The notes: generated from the sequence alone by a model not told the origin. A stretch of DNA of 64,000 nt from CAVONB01 sp963697205 (GCA_963697205.1 CAVONB010000002.1:372001-436000), one strand, 5' to 3'. Counted from the stretch's first letter, positions 19,475 to 29,862 are shown. Program-made: numbers and translations.

Positions 19475-20193
19475 GCGACCCCGTGCTCTCCGTTTCTGGG
19501 CTCGCCAAGAGTTATGCAGGCCGCGCCGCCCTACACGAAGCCACGCTCGACGTCCGTGCCGGCGAGTTCGTAGCCGTGCTCGGCCCCAGCGGATCGGGCA
19601 AGACCACGCTGTTCCGCTGCCTCACTCGCCTTGTCGAGCCCGACGCTGGCACGATAACGCTCGACGGCTGCGCGATGCGCGACCTCCAAGGCCCCGCGCT
19701 CGCCGACGCACGCCGCAGGATCGGCGTCATCTTCCAGCAGTTCAATCTCGTCCGCCGACTGTCGGCACTCGACAACGTGCTTGCCGGGCGCCTCGCGACG
19801 GCGCCGCTGTGGCGTGTGCTGTTGCGATCCTTCGATGCCGACGCAGAGCGCCGCGCCGCCGAGGCCCTGGCCGCTGTCGGCCTCCTCGAGCAGATGCACC
19901 AGCGTGCCGACACGCTGTCGGGCGGTCAGCAGCAGCGCGTGGCAATCGCTCGCGCGCTGGCGCAGGAAAGTTTGATCGTTCTGGCCGACGAGCCGGTCGC
20001 CAGCCTCGATCCCGACGCCGCCGAGCAGGTCCTCGCACTCCTTCATGGCCTGACGCGCAGCCGCGGACTGGCAGTAATGTGCACCCTGCACCAGCCACAT
20101 CTGGCCGCGCGCTTCGCTGACCGTGTGCTGCGCATGCAGGCCGGCCGCATCGTCGCCGAAGACGTGGCCCGCCCGCGCGCCCTCAATCCCTGA
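19471..20193 (+). CDS. phnC: Phosphonate-type ABC transporter ATP-binding protein
   Basis: A 240-residue ABC ATPase starting at ATG 19471, overlapping the phnE stop by four bases. Walker A is GPSGSGKTT, the signature is LSGGQQQRVAIARAL, Walker B is VLADEPVASLDP, and a Q-loop is present at FQQFNLVRRLS, all intact. It energises the phnDE importer. Gene order D-E-C differs from the frequent C-D-E order. No C-P lyase genes (phnG-M), phosphonatase or phosphite dehydrogenase are in the window. The last 11 bases overlap the convergent dapD stop region. Confidence 0.9.
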   Translation: MSDPVLSVSGLAKSYAGRAALHEATLDVRAGEFVAVLGPSGSGKTTLFRCLTRLVEPDAGTITLDGCAMRDLQGPALADARRRIGVIFQQFNLVRRLSALDNVLAGRLATAPLWRVLLRSFDADAERRAAEALAAVGLLEQMHQRADTLSGGQQQRVAIARALAQESLIVLADEPVASLDPDAAEQVLALLHGLTRSRGLAVMCTLHQPHLAARFADRVLRMQAGRIVAEDVARPRALNP

Positions 20194-21049
20194 GCAGCTC
20201 GTTGATCGACGTCTTCGAGCGCGTCTTCTCGTCGACGCGCTTGACGATCACGGCGCAGTAGAGACCGGGCCCGGGTGAGCCGTCGGGAAGCGGCTTGCCC
20301 GGCATCGTGCCGGAGACGACGACGGAGTAGGGCGGCACGCGCCCTATGAACACTTCGCCCGTCGCCCGATCGACGATCTTGGTCGACGCGCCGAGGTAGA
20401 CGCCCATAGACAATACCGAGCCCTCGCCCACGACGACGCCTTCGGCGACCTCCGCGCGCGCGCCGATGAAGCAGTTGTCCTCGATGATGACGGGGCCGGC
20501 CTGCAACGGTTCCAGCACACCGCCGATGCCAGCACCGCCCGACAGGTGGCAGTTCCGGCCGATCTGCGCGCAGCTTCCCACCGTCGCCCAGGTGTCCACC
20601 ATCGTCCCCTTGTCGACATAGGCGCCCAGGTTGACGAACGACGGCATCAGGATGACGCCCGGCGCGATGAAGGCCGAATGCCGGACGATCGAGCCCGGCA
20701 CCGCGCGAAAGCCTGCGGCCTTGAACTGCTCGGGCTTCCAGTCGGTGTACTTCAACGGCACCTTGTCCCAGCCATAGGCGCGGCTGGCGTAGGTGCCGCT
20801 CTTCTGGAACGGCATGATCTCGTTGTCGGCCAGCCGGAAGGACAGCAGCACCGCTTTCTTCAGCCACTCGTTGACGACCCACGCGCCGTCGATCTTCTCG
20901 GCCACGCGCTGCCGCCCGCCGTCCAGCAGGTCGAGCGCGGCCTCGACCGCGTCCCGCACCTCGCCCTTGGTGGCAGTCGAGATCCCCTCGCGCGCCTCCC
21001 AGGCCTTTTCGATCGTCGCCTTCAGGCTCGTGACATCGGCTGCGGACAT
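20183..21049 (-). CDS. dapD: 2,3,4,5-tetrahydropyridine-2,6-dicarboxylate N-succinyltransferase
   Basis: DapD succinylates tetrahydrodipicolinate using succinyl-CoA in the lysine/diaminopimelate pathway. The 288-residue protein has an N-terminal helical region (to about residue 100), then a left-handed beta-helix of hexapeptide repeats (FIAPGVILMPSFVNLGAYV, then ISGARAEVAEGVVVGEG-like coils) and a C-terminal strand region. Length is as expected (about 280). The start is ATG 21049. It converges with phnC, overlapping by 11 bases at the stops. It works upstream of dapE, also in this window. Confidence 0.96.
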   Translation of the reverse strand: MSAADVTSLKATIEKAWEAREGISTATKGEVRDAVEAALDLLDGGRQRVAEKIDGAWVVNEWLKKAVLLSFRLADNEIMPFQKSGTYASRAYGWDKVPLKYTDWKPEQFKAAGFRAVPGSIVRHSAFIAPGVILMPSFVNLGAYVDKGTMVDTWATVGSCAQIGRNCHLSGGAGIGGVLEPLQAGPVIIEDNCFIGARAEVAEGVVVGEGSVLSMGVYLGASTKIVDRATGEVFIGRVPPYSVVVSGTMPGKPLPDGSPGPGLYCAVIVKRVDEKTRSKTSINELLRD

Positions 21050-21196
21050 GGGCGCGCCCCTTCCTCGTGTCTCATGGTACAGGAGCCGGTTTCTCGCGCG
21101 GCGCGGCCGGCAAAGTCAATCGCTGTGCGTTGGACGGCCTTTGCCGCGGCGATACAATTGACAACGCCCGGCCGGACCACTAACTCATGCGGCCGT

Positions 21197-21281
<85 letters not shown>

Positions 21282-21370
21282 TCACTTGCCGCGCCGCTGC
21301 GGCGGCCACGCCTCGAACGCGCCGACGCGGGGCCGGCACAACGGTTTGGATCCCGCCTCGGAGGCCGGCC

Positions 21371-22003
21371 GTGAGCCAAGCGACGCAGCCATCCCACATT
21401 CATGTCCACCACGGCGACCTGCCCGCTGGCGTGACGTTCAAGGGTTCCGTCGCCATCGACACCGAGACGCTCGGCCTCAAGCCGCGCCGGGACCGCCTCT
21501 GCCTCGTCCAGCTCTCCGCCGGTGACGGCACCGCCCACCTCGTCAAATTCGACGGCGAGACCTACAACGCGCCACGCCTCAAGGCGCTGCTGGTCGACCC
21601 CAAGGTCTTGAAAATATTCCATTTCGCCCGCTTCGATGTCGCCGTGCTGGACGCCTATCTCGGGGTCGTAACGACACCCGTCTACTGCACCAAGATCGTC
21701 TCCAAGCTGGTCCGCACCTACACCGACAGGCACGGCCTGAAGGACCTCGCTGCCGAGTTCGCCGGCCTCGACATGTCCAAGCAGCAGCAGAGCTCGGACT
21801 GGGCCGCCGCGCAGCTGAGCCCCCAGCAGCTCGAGTATGCCGCCTCCGACGTGCTCCACCTGCACAAGATCAAGGCCCGCCTCGACGCCATGCTGGACCG
21901 CTCCGGCCGCCGCGCGCTGGCGGAGGCGACGTTCGCCTACCTGCCGGCCCGCGCCCGGCTCGACCTCGAAGGCTTCGAGGATATCGACATCCTGGCCCAC
22001 TGA
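21371..22003 (+). CDS. rnd: Ribonuclease D-like 3'-5' exonuclease (short form)
   Basis: A 210-residue DEDDy-family exonuclease. Exo I is VAIDTETLGL (Asp and Glu ligands), Exo II is HFARFDVAVL and Exo III is YAASDVLHL (Tyr and Asp), so all metal ligands are present. Only the nuclease domain exists; the HRDC domains of E. coli RNase D (375 residues) are missing, which is common in alphaproteobacteria. The start is GTG 21371. The likely substrate is tRNA 3' ends or other small RNAs. It lies 89 bases after a tRNA-Leu gene and upstream of the Lpt genes. Confidence 0.88.
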   Translation: MSQATQPSHIHVHHGDLPAGVTFKGSVAIDTETLGLKPRRDRLCLVQLSAGDGTAHLVKFDGETYNAPRLKALLVDPKVLKIFHFARFDVAVLDAYLGVVTTPVYCTKIVSKLVRTYTDRHGLKDLAAEFAGLDMSKQQQSSDWAAAQLSPQQLEYAASDVLHLHKIKARLDAMLDRSGRRALAEATFAYLPARARLDLEGFEDIDILAH

Positions 22004-22192
22004 GCCGACCGCCCGCTCTTTCCGCGCCCGCCCCGCTTTTCTCGCCCAGAAGGCCCCCTTCCACGGTTCTGAGCGGCGCCTGGCACCGACATCATTGCCC
22101 AGGGTCCCAATCTCACCCTAATTTCAGGCCATCGAATCCGCTGAAGCACGCGAGTCTCCAGCCGTACGGTGCGCGACGGGGCAGACTGCCAT

Positions 22193-24151
22193 ATGGCCTC
22201 CATGACCGACTTCGCCCGCCAGGACGGCCGCCCACGCCGCGGCTTCGCCGCCGCGACCGATCGCACCCGCGCCTTCCGCACCGCCGCCCGCCACACCCTT
22301 CTCGTGCGCATTCTCAGGGTTGGCCTGCCGCTCGCCAGTCTGGCGCTCGCCGGCTACTACGGCTTGGCCATGAAGCTCTCGATGGGCATCGACGGCGTCA
22401 CGCTGCCGGCCATGCCGACCATCACCGCCGACAACCTCAAGATGGAAAACCCCCGCTACGAGGGCTTCAACAAGGACGGCAGCCGCTTCGTCGTCACGGC
22501 CAAGACCGCCCAGCAGGACGTTATGAGCCGGACAGCCCCGATCAAGCTCACCGGCATCCAAGGCGAAATCGTCCAGCCCGACAAATCCGTCACCCGCCTC
22601 TCCGCGACCGCGGGCACCTTCGACACCACCGCCAACACGCTCGAGCTGCGCGACGGGATCGACATCGTCGGCGACAACGGACTGAAAGCCGTCCTGCAGC
22701 GCGCGCGCGTCGCCACCAAGGACGCAACCGTCACGTCCTCCGACCCCGTCATGGTCGAAATGCCCGCCGGCACCATCCGCTCCAACGCTCTGGTCCTGAA
22801 GCAGAAACAGCGCCAGGTCACCTTCAGCGCCGGTGTCGCCGCACGCCTCAATCCACAGGCCCAGGCCCCCAAGACGGCCGCCACCACCGCCGAGACGCCC
22901 GCCGCGTCACGCGACACGCTCGGCCGCCGCGATGTCCCCGTCGACGTCACCGCCGAGCAACTCGTCGTCGACGACATCGCCAAGACCGCGACCTTCCGCG
23001 GCAGCGTCCGCGCCAGCCAGGGCACGAGCCAGCTCGAAAGCGCCGAGCTCGAGATCGCCTACACCGGCCAGGCCGCGCTGCCGTCCGCTGCCGCCAAGCC
23101 CGCCCCCACACCCGCCATTACCGCCGCCTCGCCGTCCTCGAAGGTGCGCGCCATCGTCTCGCGCACCCCCGTCGTCCTGACTCAGGGCCCCGACCGCGTC
23201 ACCGCCGAGACAGCCCACTTCGACGTCGAAACCGAGCGCGCGCATCTCGCCGGCAAGGTGACGATGTCGGCCGGCGCCGATCGCCGCGCCTTGGCCGATA
23301 CCGCCGACCTCGACCAGAAGGCCGAGACCGTCCTGCTCACCGGCAACGTCCAGCTGGTGCAAGGCAAGAACGAGCTGCGCGGCGGGCGGCTTTGGCTCGA
23401 CCGCAAAGCCGGCCGCTCCCAGGTGACGACCCCCGGCGGGCGCATCTGGGCACGCTTCGTCCAGCCCGATGGGCGCCGCAACGCGGCGGCGAAGAAGGAA
23501 ACCAAGCCCGCCGCAGGTCCGGCGTCCGGTGGGGCCGCCGGCCTGCTGGGATCCGGCGCTTTCAAGACCAATCCCGAAGCCCCCATCGTCATCGACGCCG
23601 ACCGGCTCGACGTCGATGATCGCGCCCACCGAGCCATCTTCCGGGGCGACGTGCACGCCGCGCAGGACGCCTTCAAGGTCCGCACCGCCGAGTTGACCGC
23701 GATCTACGCAGGCGGCGCCGGCCTCGCGTTCGCCGCCACGCCCGGCGGCAGCGAGCCGGCCAAGGGCCAGGCCCGCCTGACACGGATCGAGGCCCGCAAG
23801 GGCGTCGTCGTCACCGGTCGGGACGGCCAGCGCGCGAGCGGCGACTGGGCCAATTTCGACGTCAAGGCCAACACCATCGTGCTCGGCGGCAACGTCACGA
23901 TCGCCCAGGGCCGCGATTCGGTGCGCGCCCCGCAGCTCGCCATCGACCTCACCACCGGCCAGTACGTTATGGCGACCGTGCCGGGATCGGAATCGCAAAG
24001 CATCTTTACCCAGAGCGGCGGCGGCCGGCCGAGCGCGATCATCTACCCCGACCGGCTGCGAGCCAACCGGACCAAGCAGAAGCCGGAGGCCGAAGCACGG
24101 CCCGCAGCGCCCGCAGCATCCGCCGAGCCGGCCTTCCAGTTCAATCGATAG
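22193..24151 (+). CDS. lptC: LptC-LptA-LptA fusion, lipopolysaccharide transport bridge protein
   Basis: A 652-residue protein combining parts normally encoded by separate genes. Residues 1-35 are cytoplasmic and basic, 36-58 form one membrane helix, and about 60-205 form an LptC-like periplasmic domain (TITADNLKMENPRYEG). About 235-435 is a first LptA/OstA-like beta-jellyroll (DVTAEQLVVDDIAKTATFRG, TGNVQLVQGKNELRG), and about 465-620 a second (IVIDADRLDVDDRAHRAIFRG, VLGGNVTIAQGRD). Ala/Pro/Lys-rich linkers separate the domains. LptC and LptA carry LPS from the LptBFG extractor to LptD. A single anchored chain of three jellyrolls would form most of that bridge. ATG 22193 is chosen; GTG 22169 is possible. 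lptB follows after 154 bases. Confidence 0.85.
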   Translation: MASMTDFARQDGRPRRGFAAATDRTRAFRTAARHTLLVRILRVGLPLASLALAGYYGLAMKLSMGIDGVTLPAMPTITADNLKMENPRYEGFNKDGSRFVVTAKTAQQDVMSRTAPIKLTGIQGEIVQPDKSVTRLSATAGTFDTTANTLELRDGIDIVGDNGLKAVLQRARVATKDATVTSSDPVMVEMPAGTIRSNALVLKQKQRQVTFSAGVAARLNPQAQAPKTAATTAETPAASRDTLGRRDVPVDVTAEQLVVDDIAKTATFRGSVRASQGTSQLESAELEIAYTGQAALPSAAAKPAPTPAITAASPSSKVRAIVSRTPVVLTQGPDRVTAETAHFDVETERAHLAGKVTMSAGADRRALADTADLDQKAETVLLTGNVQLVQGKNELRGGRLWLDRKAGRSQVTTPGGRIWARFVQPDGRRNAAAKKETKPAAGPASGGAAGLLGSGAFKTNPEAPIVIDADRLDVDDRAHRAIFRGDVHAAQDAFKVRTAELTAIYAGGAGLAFAATPGGSEPAKGQARLTRIEARKGVVVTGRDGQRASGDWANFDVKANTIVLGGNVTIAQGRDSVRAPQLAIDLTTGQYVMATVPGSESQSIFTQSGGGRPSAIIYPDRLRANRTKQKPEAEARPAAPAASAEPAFQFNR

Positions 24152-24305
24152 TCGTTGACGCAAGATCGCCGCGATGCTCTCGCTAAAGTGGAGGCGTTCG
24201 TCGTGCGCGGCGGGCCGGGACACGGGCGCGACATGAGCACCGCACCCTGGCCTGACCGTCGCCAGCCGCGAGTGCCTGTGCGCACGCCACGTTCGAGGAC
24301 CTCCG

Positions 24306-25287
<982 letters not shown>

Positions 25288-25349
25288 GTATAGGCTGGAG
25301 CGGACAAACCGGGTAAAGCCCCAAGAACCGACGGCCCTTCGGCAACCTC

Positions 25350-26924
25350 ATGGCGCTGACGCACAAGCTCGAGATCAGGCAAGGCCAGCAGCTGGTCATG
25401 ACGCCGCAACTGCAGCAGGCGATCAAGCTGCTGCAGCTGTCGAACCTCGACCTCGTCTCGTATGTGGAGACCGAGCTGGAGCGCAATCCGCTGCTGGAGC
25501 GCGCGGAAAATGGCGATCCCGCCGAGCGCCGCGGCTTGGAAACGGTGGAGGAGCCGCGCAACGAAGCCAGCGACGCCACAAGCAGTGACGCTTGGCTCGA
25601 TCTAGCCACCCCGCGCACCGACGCAGGCGCGGCCCTCGATACCGACTTCGAAAACGTCTATCCCGACATGTCGAAGGCCGAGCTGGGAGGCTCCACCTCC
25701 GAGGCGACGCCGTTCGCCGATCGCCCCCTCGGCCTCGGCGCGGAAAGCTGGACCGCCATGCGCGGCAGCGGCGGCTCGTTCGATGGCGACGACGTCGATC
25801 TGGAAGCCTACGCGACGGCCGAGCTGAGCCTGCGCGATCACCTCGCCGAGCAGGTCCAGATCGCCATCCCCGATCCCGTGGAACGCATCGTCGCCGGATT
25901 CCTCGTCGATGTCGTCGACGAAGCCGGCTACATCTCCGCCGACCTCACCCAACTCGCCGAACGCCTCGGCGCACCTGTGAAGCTCGTCGAGCGGGTCCTG
26001 GCCAAGTTCCAGACCTTCGATCCGCCCGGCGTCGCCGCACGCTCGCTGTCGGAATGCCTCGCCCTGCAGCTGAAGGAGCTCAACCGCTACGATCCCGTCA
26101 TCGCCCGCCTGCTCGACAACCTCCCGCTGCTCGCCGCCCACGACCTCGCCGGCCTGAAGCGCGCCGTCGGCATCGACATGGACGAGCTGTCCGACATGAT
26201 CTCCGAGATCAAGCACTTGAACCCGAAGCCGGGCCTCAAGTTCGGCTCCGTGCAGGTGCAGCCCGTAGTGCCGGACGTGATCGTCAGGGCAGCGTCCGAC
26301 GGCAGCTGGCTGATCGAACTCAACAGCGAGACGCTGCCGCGCGTGCTCGTCAACCGCGGCTATTACGCCAAGGTCTCCAAGACGGCTACCGCCACCAAGG
26401 ATCGCGATTATCTGGTCGATTGCCTGCAGACGGCCAACTGGCTGGTCAAGAGCCTCGATCAGCGCGCCCGCACCATCCTGAAGGTCGCCGAGGAGATCGT
26501 GCGCCAGCAGGACGGCTTCTTCACCTACGGCGTCCAGCATCTGCGCCCGCTCAATCTGAAGACGGTCGCCGATGCCATCTCGATGCACGAATCGACCGTC
26601 TCCCGCGTCACCTCCAACAAGTACATGGCGACGCCGCGCGGCATCTTCGAGCTGAAGTACTTCTTCACATCGGCCATCGCCTCCGCCGCCGACGGCGAGG
26701 CCTACTCCTCCGAGGCCGTCCGCCACCGGATCAGCCAGCTGATCGAAGCGCGAATCGGAGCAGCCGTCCTGTCCGACGACACCATCGTCGACCTCCTCAA
26801 GCGCGAGGGCATCGACATCGCCCGCCGAACGGTCGCCAAGTACCGCGAAGCGATGCGCATCCCCTCTTCCGTCCAGCGCCGACGCGAAAAGCGCATGGAA
26901 GCGCGCATGGCCAGCGCGGTCTGA
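25350..26924 (+). CDS. rpoN: RNA polymerase sigma-54 factor
   Basis: RpoN directs RNA polymerase to -24/-12 promoters activated by bacterial enhancer-binding proteins. The 524-residue protein has region I with QLVMTPQLQQAIKLLQLSNL (residues 14-33), a variable acidic region II (about 55-145), the core-binding domain (about 150-330), an HTH region with MHESTVSRVTSNKYM, and the RpoN box ARRTVAKYREAM near the C-terminus. All signature parts are intact. It lies in the conserved lptB-rpoN-(hpf)-ptsN neighbourhood. A good sigma-54 promoter match is found in this window at 50621. Confidence 0.97.
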   Translation: MALTHKLEIRQGQQLVMTPQLQQAIKLLQLSNLDLVSYVETELERNPLLERAENGDPAERRGLETVEEPRNEASDATSSDAWLDLATPRTDAGAALDTDFENVYPDMSKAELGGSTSEATPFADRPLGLGAESWTAMRGSGGSFDGDDVDLEAYATAELSLRDHLAEQVQIAIPDPVERIVAGFLVDVVDEAGYISADLTQLAERLGAPVKLVERVLAKFQTFDPPGVAARSLSECLALQLKELNRYDPVIARLLDNLPLLAAHDLAGLKRAVGIDMDELSDMISEIKHLNPKPGLKFGSVQVQPVVPDVIVRAASDGSWLIELNSETLPRVLVNRGYYAKVSKTATATKDRDYLVDCLQTANWLVKSLDQRARTILKVAEEIVRQQDGFFTYGVQHLRPLNLKTVADAISMHESTVSRVTSNKYMATPRGIFELKYFFTSAIASAADGEAYSSEAVRHRISQLIEARIGAAVLSDDTIVDLLKREGIDIARRTVAKYREAMRIPSSVQRRREKRMEARMASAV

Positions 26925-27422
26925 GACAGCCGCACCGGGCACCATCCCCGCCCCCATCATCCAGCCCCTCTGCCCGGAATTTGTGCAGCGTGCTCAACGT
27001 TCTACGATTGACCCTGCCTGTCACGCAGCGCACAAATCTCTAGGGGACAGGCGCACGCCGGCCGCAGCGGATCTGCAAGAATCGTGCTCTTAACGTTGAC
27101 GGTTTGCCGCAGCTATCGGTCGGTCCATTTGGGTGGTTTCGTACGAGTGTCGCACGGCCTATATAACCTTCGCCGAAGGACGTCCCGGCATAGCCGCGTC
27201 CGGTCGGCGCATCGGCCTGAGGCCCGGGACAGCGCTCCTCAGCGGGCGTCACGAAATGGTCGCAGATGCGACCCATGACAAGTGTTCAGGCGTCGATGGA
27301 CGTCGTTGGCGGGACCTGCCCTCGAATGTCGCGACAGGCGCGGCGATGGTGCTGGACGGCGGGTAAGGCGGGCGGCGCAGACGATCGCGGTGGCCCTTCC
27401 GGCCCAAACAGGAAGTCGCAGG
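26925..27422. other. rpoN-ptsN spacer lacking hpf
   Basis: 498 bases. Most alphaproteobacteria place hpf (ribosome hibernation promoting factor) here. I see no open frame resembling it in any frame, nor a recognisable remnant. An AT-richer part at about 27080-27170 includes TATATAA at 27160-27166 and could hold the ptsN promoter. No terminator is evident. Confidence 0.5.
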
Positions 27423-27887
27423 ATGGAACTCGGTGATCTCTTGACGCGCGAAGGTGTCGTCGCCTCGCTGCGCGTCCAGAACAAGAAGCAGGCGCTGCAG
27501 GAACTCGCCGCGCACGCCGCCGAGCTGACGGGCCTGGAAACCCGCGATCTCTTCGAGCACATGCTGCAGCGGGAAAAGCTCGGCTCCACGGGCCTTGGGC
27601 GCGGCATCGCCATCCCGCACATCCAATGCCGCGGGATCGACCGGATCGTCTGCGTGTTCGCGCGTCTGGCCGAGCCGATCGTTTTCGATTCGGTAGATGG
27701 CCAGCCCGTCGACCTCGTGTTTCTGCTCGTCGCCCCTGAGCACGCCAGCGGCGACCACCTCAAGGCGCTGGCGCGGATCTCACGCATCCTGCGCGAGCCT
27801 TCGCATATCGACCGACTGCGCGCCGCCCGCGACGCTGCCGCGATTTATGCGATCCTGACCACGCCGGCCGCCTCGCACGCCGCCTGA
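27423..27887 (+). CDS. ptsN: PTS IIA-like nitrogen regulatory protein (EIIA-Ntr)
   Basis: A 154-residue EIIA-Ntr. The phosphorylated histidine is His66 in GRGIAIPHIQ. The C-terminal block HLKALARISRILREPSHIDRLRAA is typical. It is the last phosphoacceptor of the PTS-Ntr chain (PtsP-PtsO-PtsN), which regulates K+ uptake, carbon/nitrogen balance and stress responses rather than sugar import. The start is ATG 27423 following CAGG; the longer upstream frame is not conserved-looking. It lies downstream of rpoN as usual and converges with uppP (77 bases between stops). Confidence 0.95.
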   Translation: MELGDLLTREGVVASLRVQNKKQALQELAAHAAELTGLETRDLFEHMLQREKLGSTGLGRGIAIPHIQCRGIDRIVCVFARLAEPIVFDSVDGQPVDLVFLLVAPEHASGDHLKALARISRILREPSHIDRLRAARDAAAIYAILTTPAASHAA

Positions 27888-27964
27888 CGCGCCCCCCGGT
27901 ACTGCCGGATATCTTGTCTCGAGCGTCTCGCGCCGGTACGGTTTCGTGTCCGCACCGCGCCGGA

Positions 27965-28777
27965 TCACGGGCAGCTCGGCTCCGTGCCCAGCACCAGGAA
28001 GGCGCCCAGCGCAACGCCGCCGACCAGGATCCGCCACCACGCGAAAAGTCCGAACCCGTGCCGGCTGACGTAGTCGAGCAGGTAGCGTACCACGAACACG
28101 CCGGACACGAACGCGACGACAAAGCCGAGCGCGATGTTTGCCACATCCGTGCTCGACAGCTCCGACCAGTGCTTGACCAGCTTGAACGTGAACGCGCCCG
28201 CCATCGTCGGCATCGCCAGCCAGAACGAGAACTCCGCCGCCGTGCGCTTGTCGGTCCCCAGCAGCATGGCGCCGACGATCGTGGCACCCGACCGCGACAC
28301 GCCGGGAATCATCGCAAGGCACTGGCACAGCCCGATCGCCAGCGCGACCTTCGGCGGAATCTGGGTCACGTCGTCGTAGACGATCTGGAAACGCATGCGA
28401 TCGACCACGAGCAGGATGATGCCACCGATGATGAGCGTCGCGCAGATGATCAGCGGCGTCTCAAGCAGCGCATCGATGTATTTGGACAGCCCCGCGCCGA
28501 TCACGGCCGCGGGCAGAAAGGCGATCAGGATGCCCAGAATGAACCGGCGCGTGTCCGGGCTCGACGGCAGCGTCACAATCAGATGCCACAGTTTACCGAA
28601 ATAGACGCTGAGGATCGCAAGAATCGCACCGAGCTGGATCAGGATCTCGAACGATTTTCCCGGCGAGCAGAAACCGAGAAACGTGCCCGCCAGAAGCACG
28701 TGGCCGGTCGACGATACGGGAATGAATTCCGTCAGCCCTTCGATAAGGCCGAGCAGGAGCACGTGCCAGGTCGCCAT
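27965..28777 (-). CDS. uppP: Undecaprenyl-diphosphatase
   Basis: UppP (BacA) dephosphorylates undecaprenyl pyrophosphate to recycle the lipid carrier for peptidoglycan and polysaccharide synthesis, and confers bacitracin tolerance. The 270-residue, multi-helix protein has both family motifs: EGLTEFIPVSSTGH near residue 13 and PGVSRSGATIVGAMLLG near 160. ATG 28777 is chosen because the protein then starts MATWHVLLLGLIEG, the usual N-terminus; 22 extra in-frame residues upstream look non-native. Its product is the lipid used by the priming transferase encoded at 50.7 kb. Confidence 0.95.
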   Translation of the reverse strand: MATWHVLLLGLIEGLTEFIPVSSTGHVLLAGTFLGFCSPGKSFEILIQLGAILAILSVYFGKLWHLIVTLPSSPDTRRFILGILIAFLPAAVIGAGLSKYIDALLETPLIICATLIIGGIILLVVDRMRFQIVYDDVTQIPPKVALAIGLCQCLAMIPGVSRSGATIVGAMLLGTDKRTAAEFSFWLAMPTMAGAFTFKLVKHWSELSSTDVANIALGFVVAFVSGVFVVRYLLDYVSRHGFGLFAWWRILVGGVALGAFLVLGTEPSCP

Positions 28778-29151
28778 GCGATAGCCCAGTGAGAAGCCTC
28801 TCCGGTGCGCCCCAAGGCGGGGTGTGTATGCCCCTCCGTGCACCGCAGGCGAACCGACAGCTTAGACGGTCACCCAGCCGGGCTTCTTCTATCAGGATTC
28901 CACCACGATGACATGGCAACACCGTCGCATCCGGTTGCGGCCGGCGCGAATCTTGGGTTGCGTGTCCTACGAGTTGTCGCGGTTCACCGGCGTCCGGGCG
29001 TGTCCGCGCGCCAGCCTACTCGATTGGTTGAAGGATGGGGGCGGGCAGGCGCCGGTTCGCGCAGTCGGACCTGCATCGCAAACACGGTTCATTCGCAGCG
29101 GGAAGCGGCGTGGCGCAGGAAACAGGCGATAACTCGAGCGGCGGGAGGCCG
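28778..29151. other. Divergent spacer uppP / GST
   Basis: 374 bases between uppP and the GST gene. GC content is lower around 28880-28960. Short frames here have no protein-like composition. Promoters for both genes must lie here, but no clear -35/-10 pair stands out. Confidence 0.35.
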
Positions 29152-29844
29152 ATGCACAAGCTCACACATTATCGCCTGTGCCCGCACTCGCGGTCGGTTC
29201 GGCTCGCGTTGGCCGAACTCGGGCTCGAATTCGCGCTCGCCGAGGAATACCCCTGGGAGATGCGACCGCAGTTCCTGGCCCTCAATCCGGCCGCCGAGCT
29301 TCCCGTGCTCGAGCTTGCCGACGCCTCCATCCTGTGCGGCGCTTATGCGATTTCGGAGTATGCCGCCGAGGAGGTCCGCGCCCATCCCGCCGACGGCGGC
29401 ACCGTCCCGCTCTTCCCCGGCAACCGTGAGGAGCGCGCCGAGGTGCGCCGCCTGGTCGACTGGAGCCACCGCAAGCTCGACCGCGAGGTGACGCGCGAAC
29501 TGCTGACCGAAAAGATCTACGCCCGCGTGCAGGTGGGCAGCGGCGCGCCCGATGCCGAGATCATGCGCGCCATCCGTGCTAACCTGCGCTACCACATGAG
29601 CTACTTCGATTATCTCACCGACCAGCGCCGCTGGCTTGCCGGCGAGACCTTGTCCTTCGCAGACCTTACCGCCGCCGCGCACCTGTCGACCATCGACTAC
29701 CTCTCCGAAGTGCCGTGGGACACTTACCCCGCAGTGCGCGCCTGGTATGCCCGCGTCAAATCCCGCCGCGCCTTCCGGCCATTGCTCGCCGATCGCGTGC
29801 CAGGTCTGCCGCCGCCGCGGCACTACGCCGATCTGGACTTCTGA
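29152..29844 (+). CDS. Glutathione S-transferase family protein
   Basis: A 230-residue GST-like protein; ATG 29152 has GGGAGG five bases upstream. The N-terminal thioredoxin-like domain begins HKLTHYRLCPHSRSVRLALAE and includes the cis-Pro block AAELPVLELAD and the Ser/Glu-binding turn near GAYAISEY. The C-terminal helical domain (about 90-210) contains LSFADLTAAAHLSTIDYL, the conserved N-capping box Asp. The active residue of the thioredoxin part is probably Cys10 or the adjacent Ser. It is a common neighbour of uppP in Rhizobiales. The substrate is unknown. Confidence 0.85.
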   Translation: MHKLTHYRLCPHSRSVRLALAELGLEFALAEEYPWEMRPQFLALNPAAELPVLELADASILCGAYAISEYAAEEVRAHPADGGTVPLFPGNREERAEVRRLVDWSHRKLDREVTRELLTEKIYARVQVGSGAPDAEIMRAIRANLRYHMSYFDYLTDQRRWLAGETLSFADLTAAAHLSTIDYLSEVPWDTYPAVRAWYARVKSRRAFRPLLADRVPGLPPPRHYADLDF

Positions 29845-29862
29845 GCGTTCGGGCCGGACAAC

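Noticed and set aside
22080..22100. Sigma-54-like TGGCACC...TTGC before the LptC fusion
   Set aside because: The GG and GC elements are three bases too far apart for a functional -24/-12 promoter.
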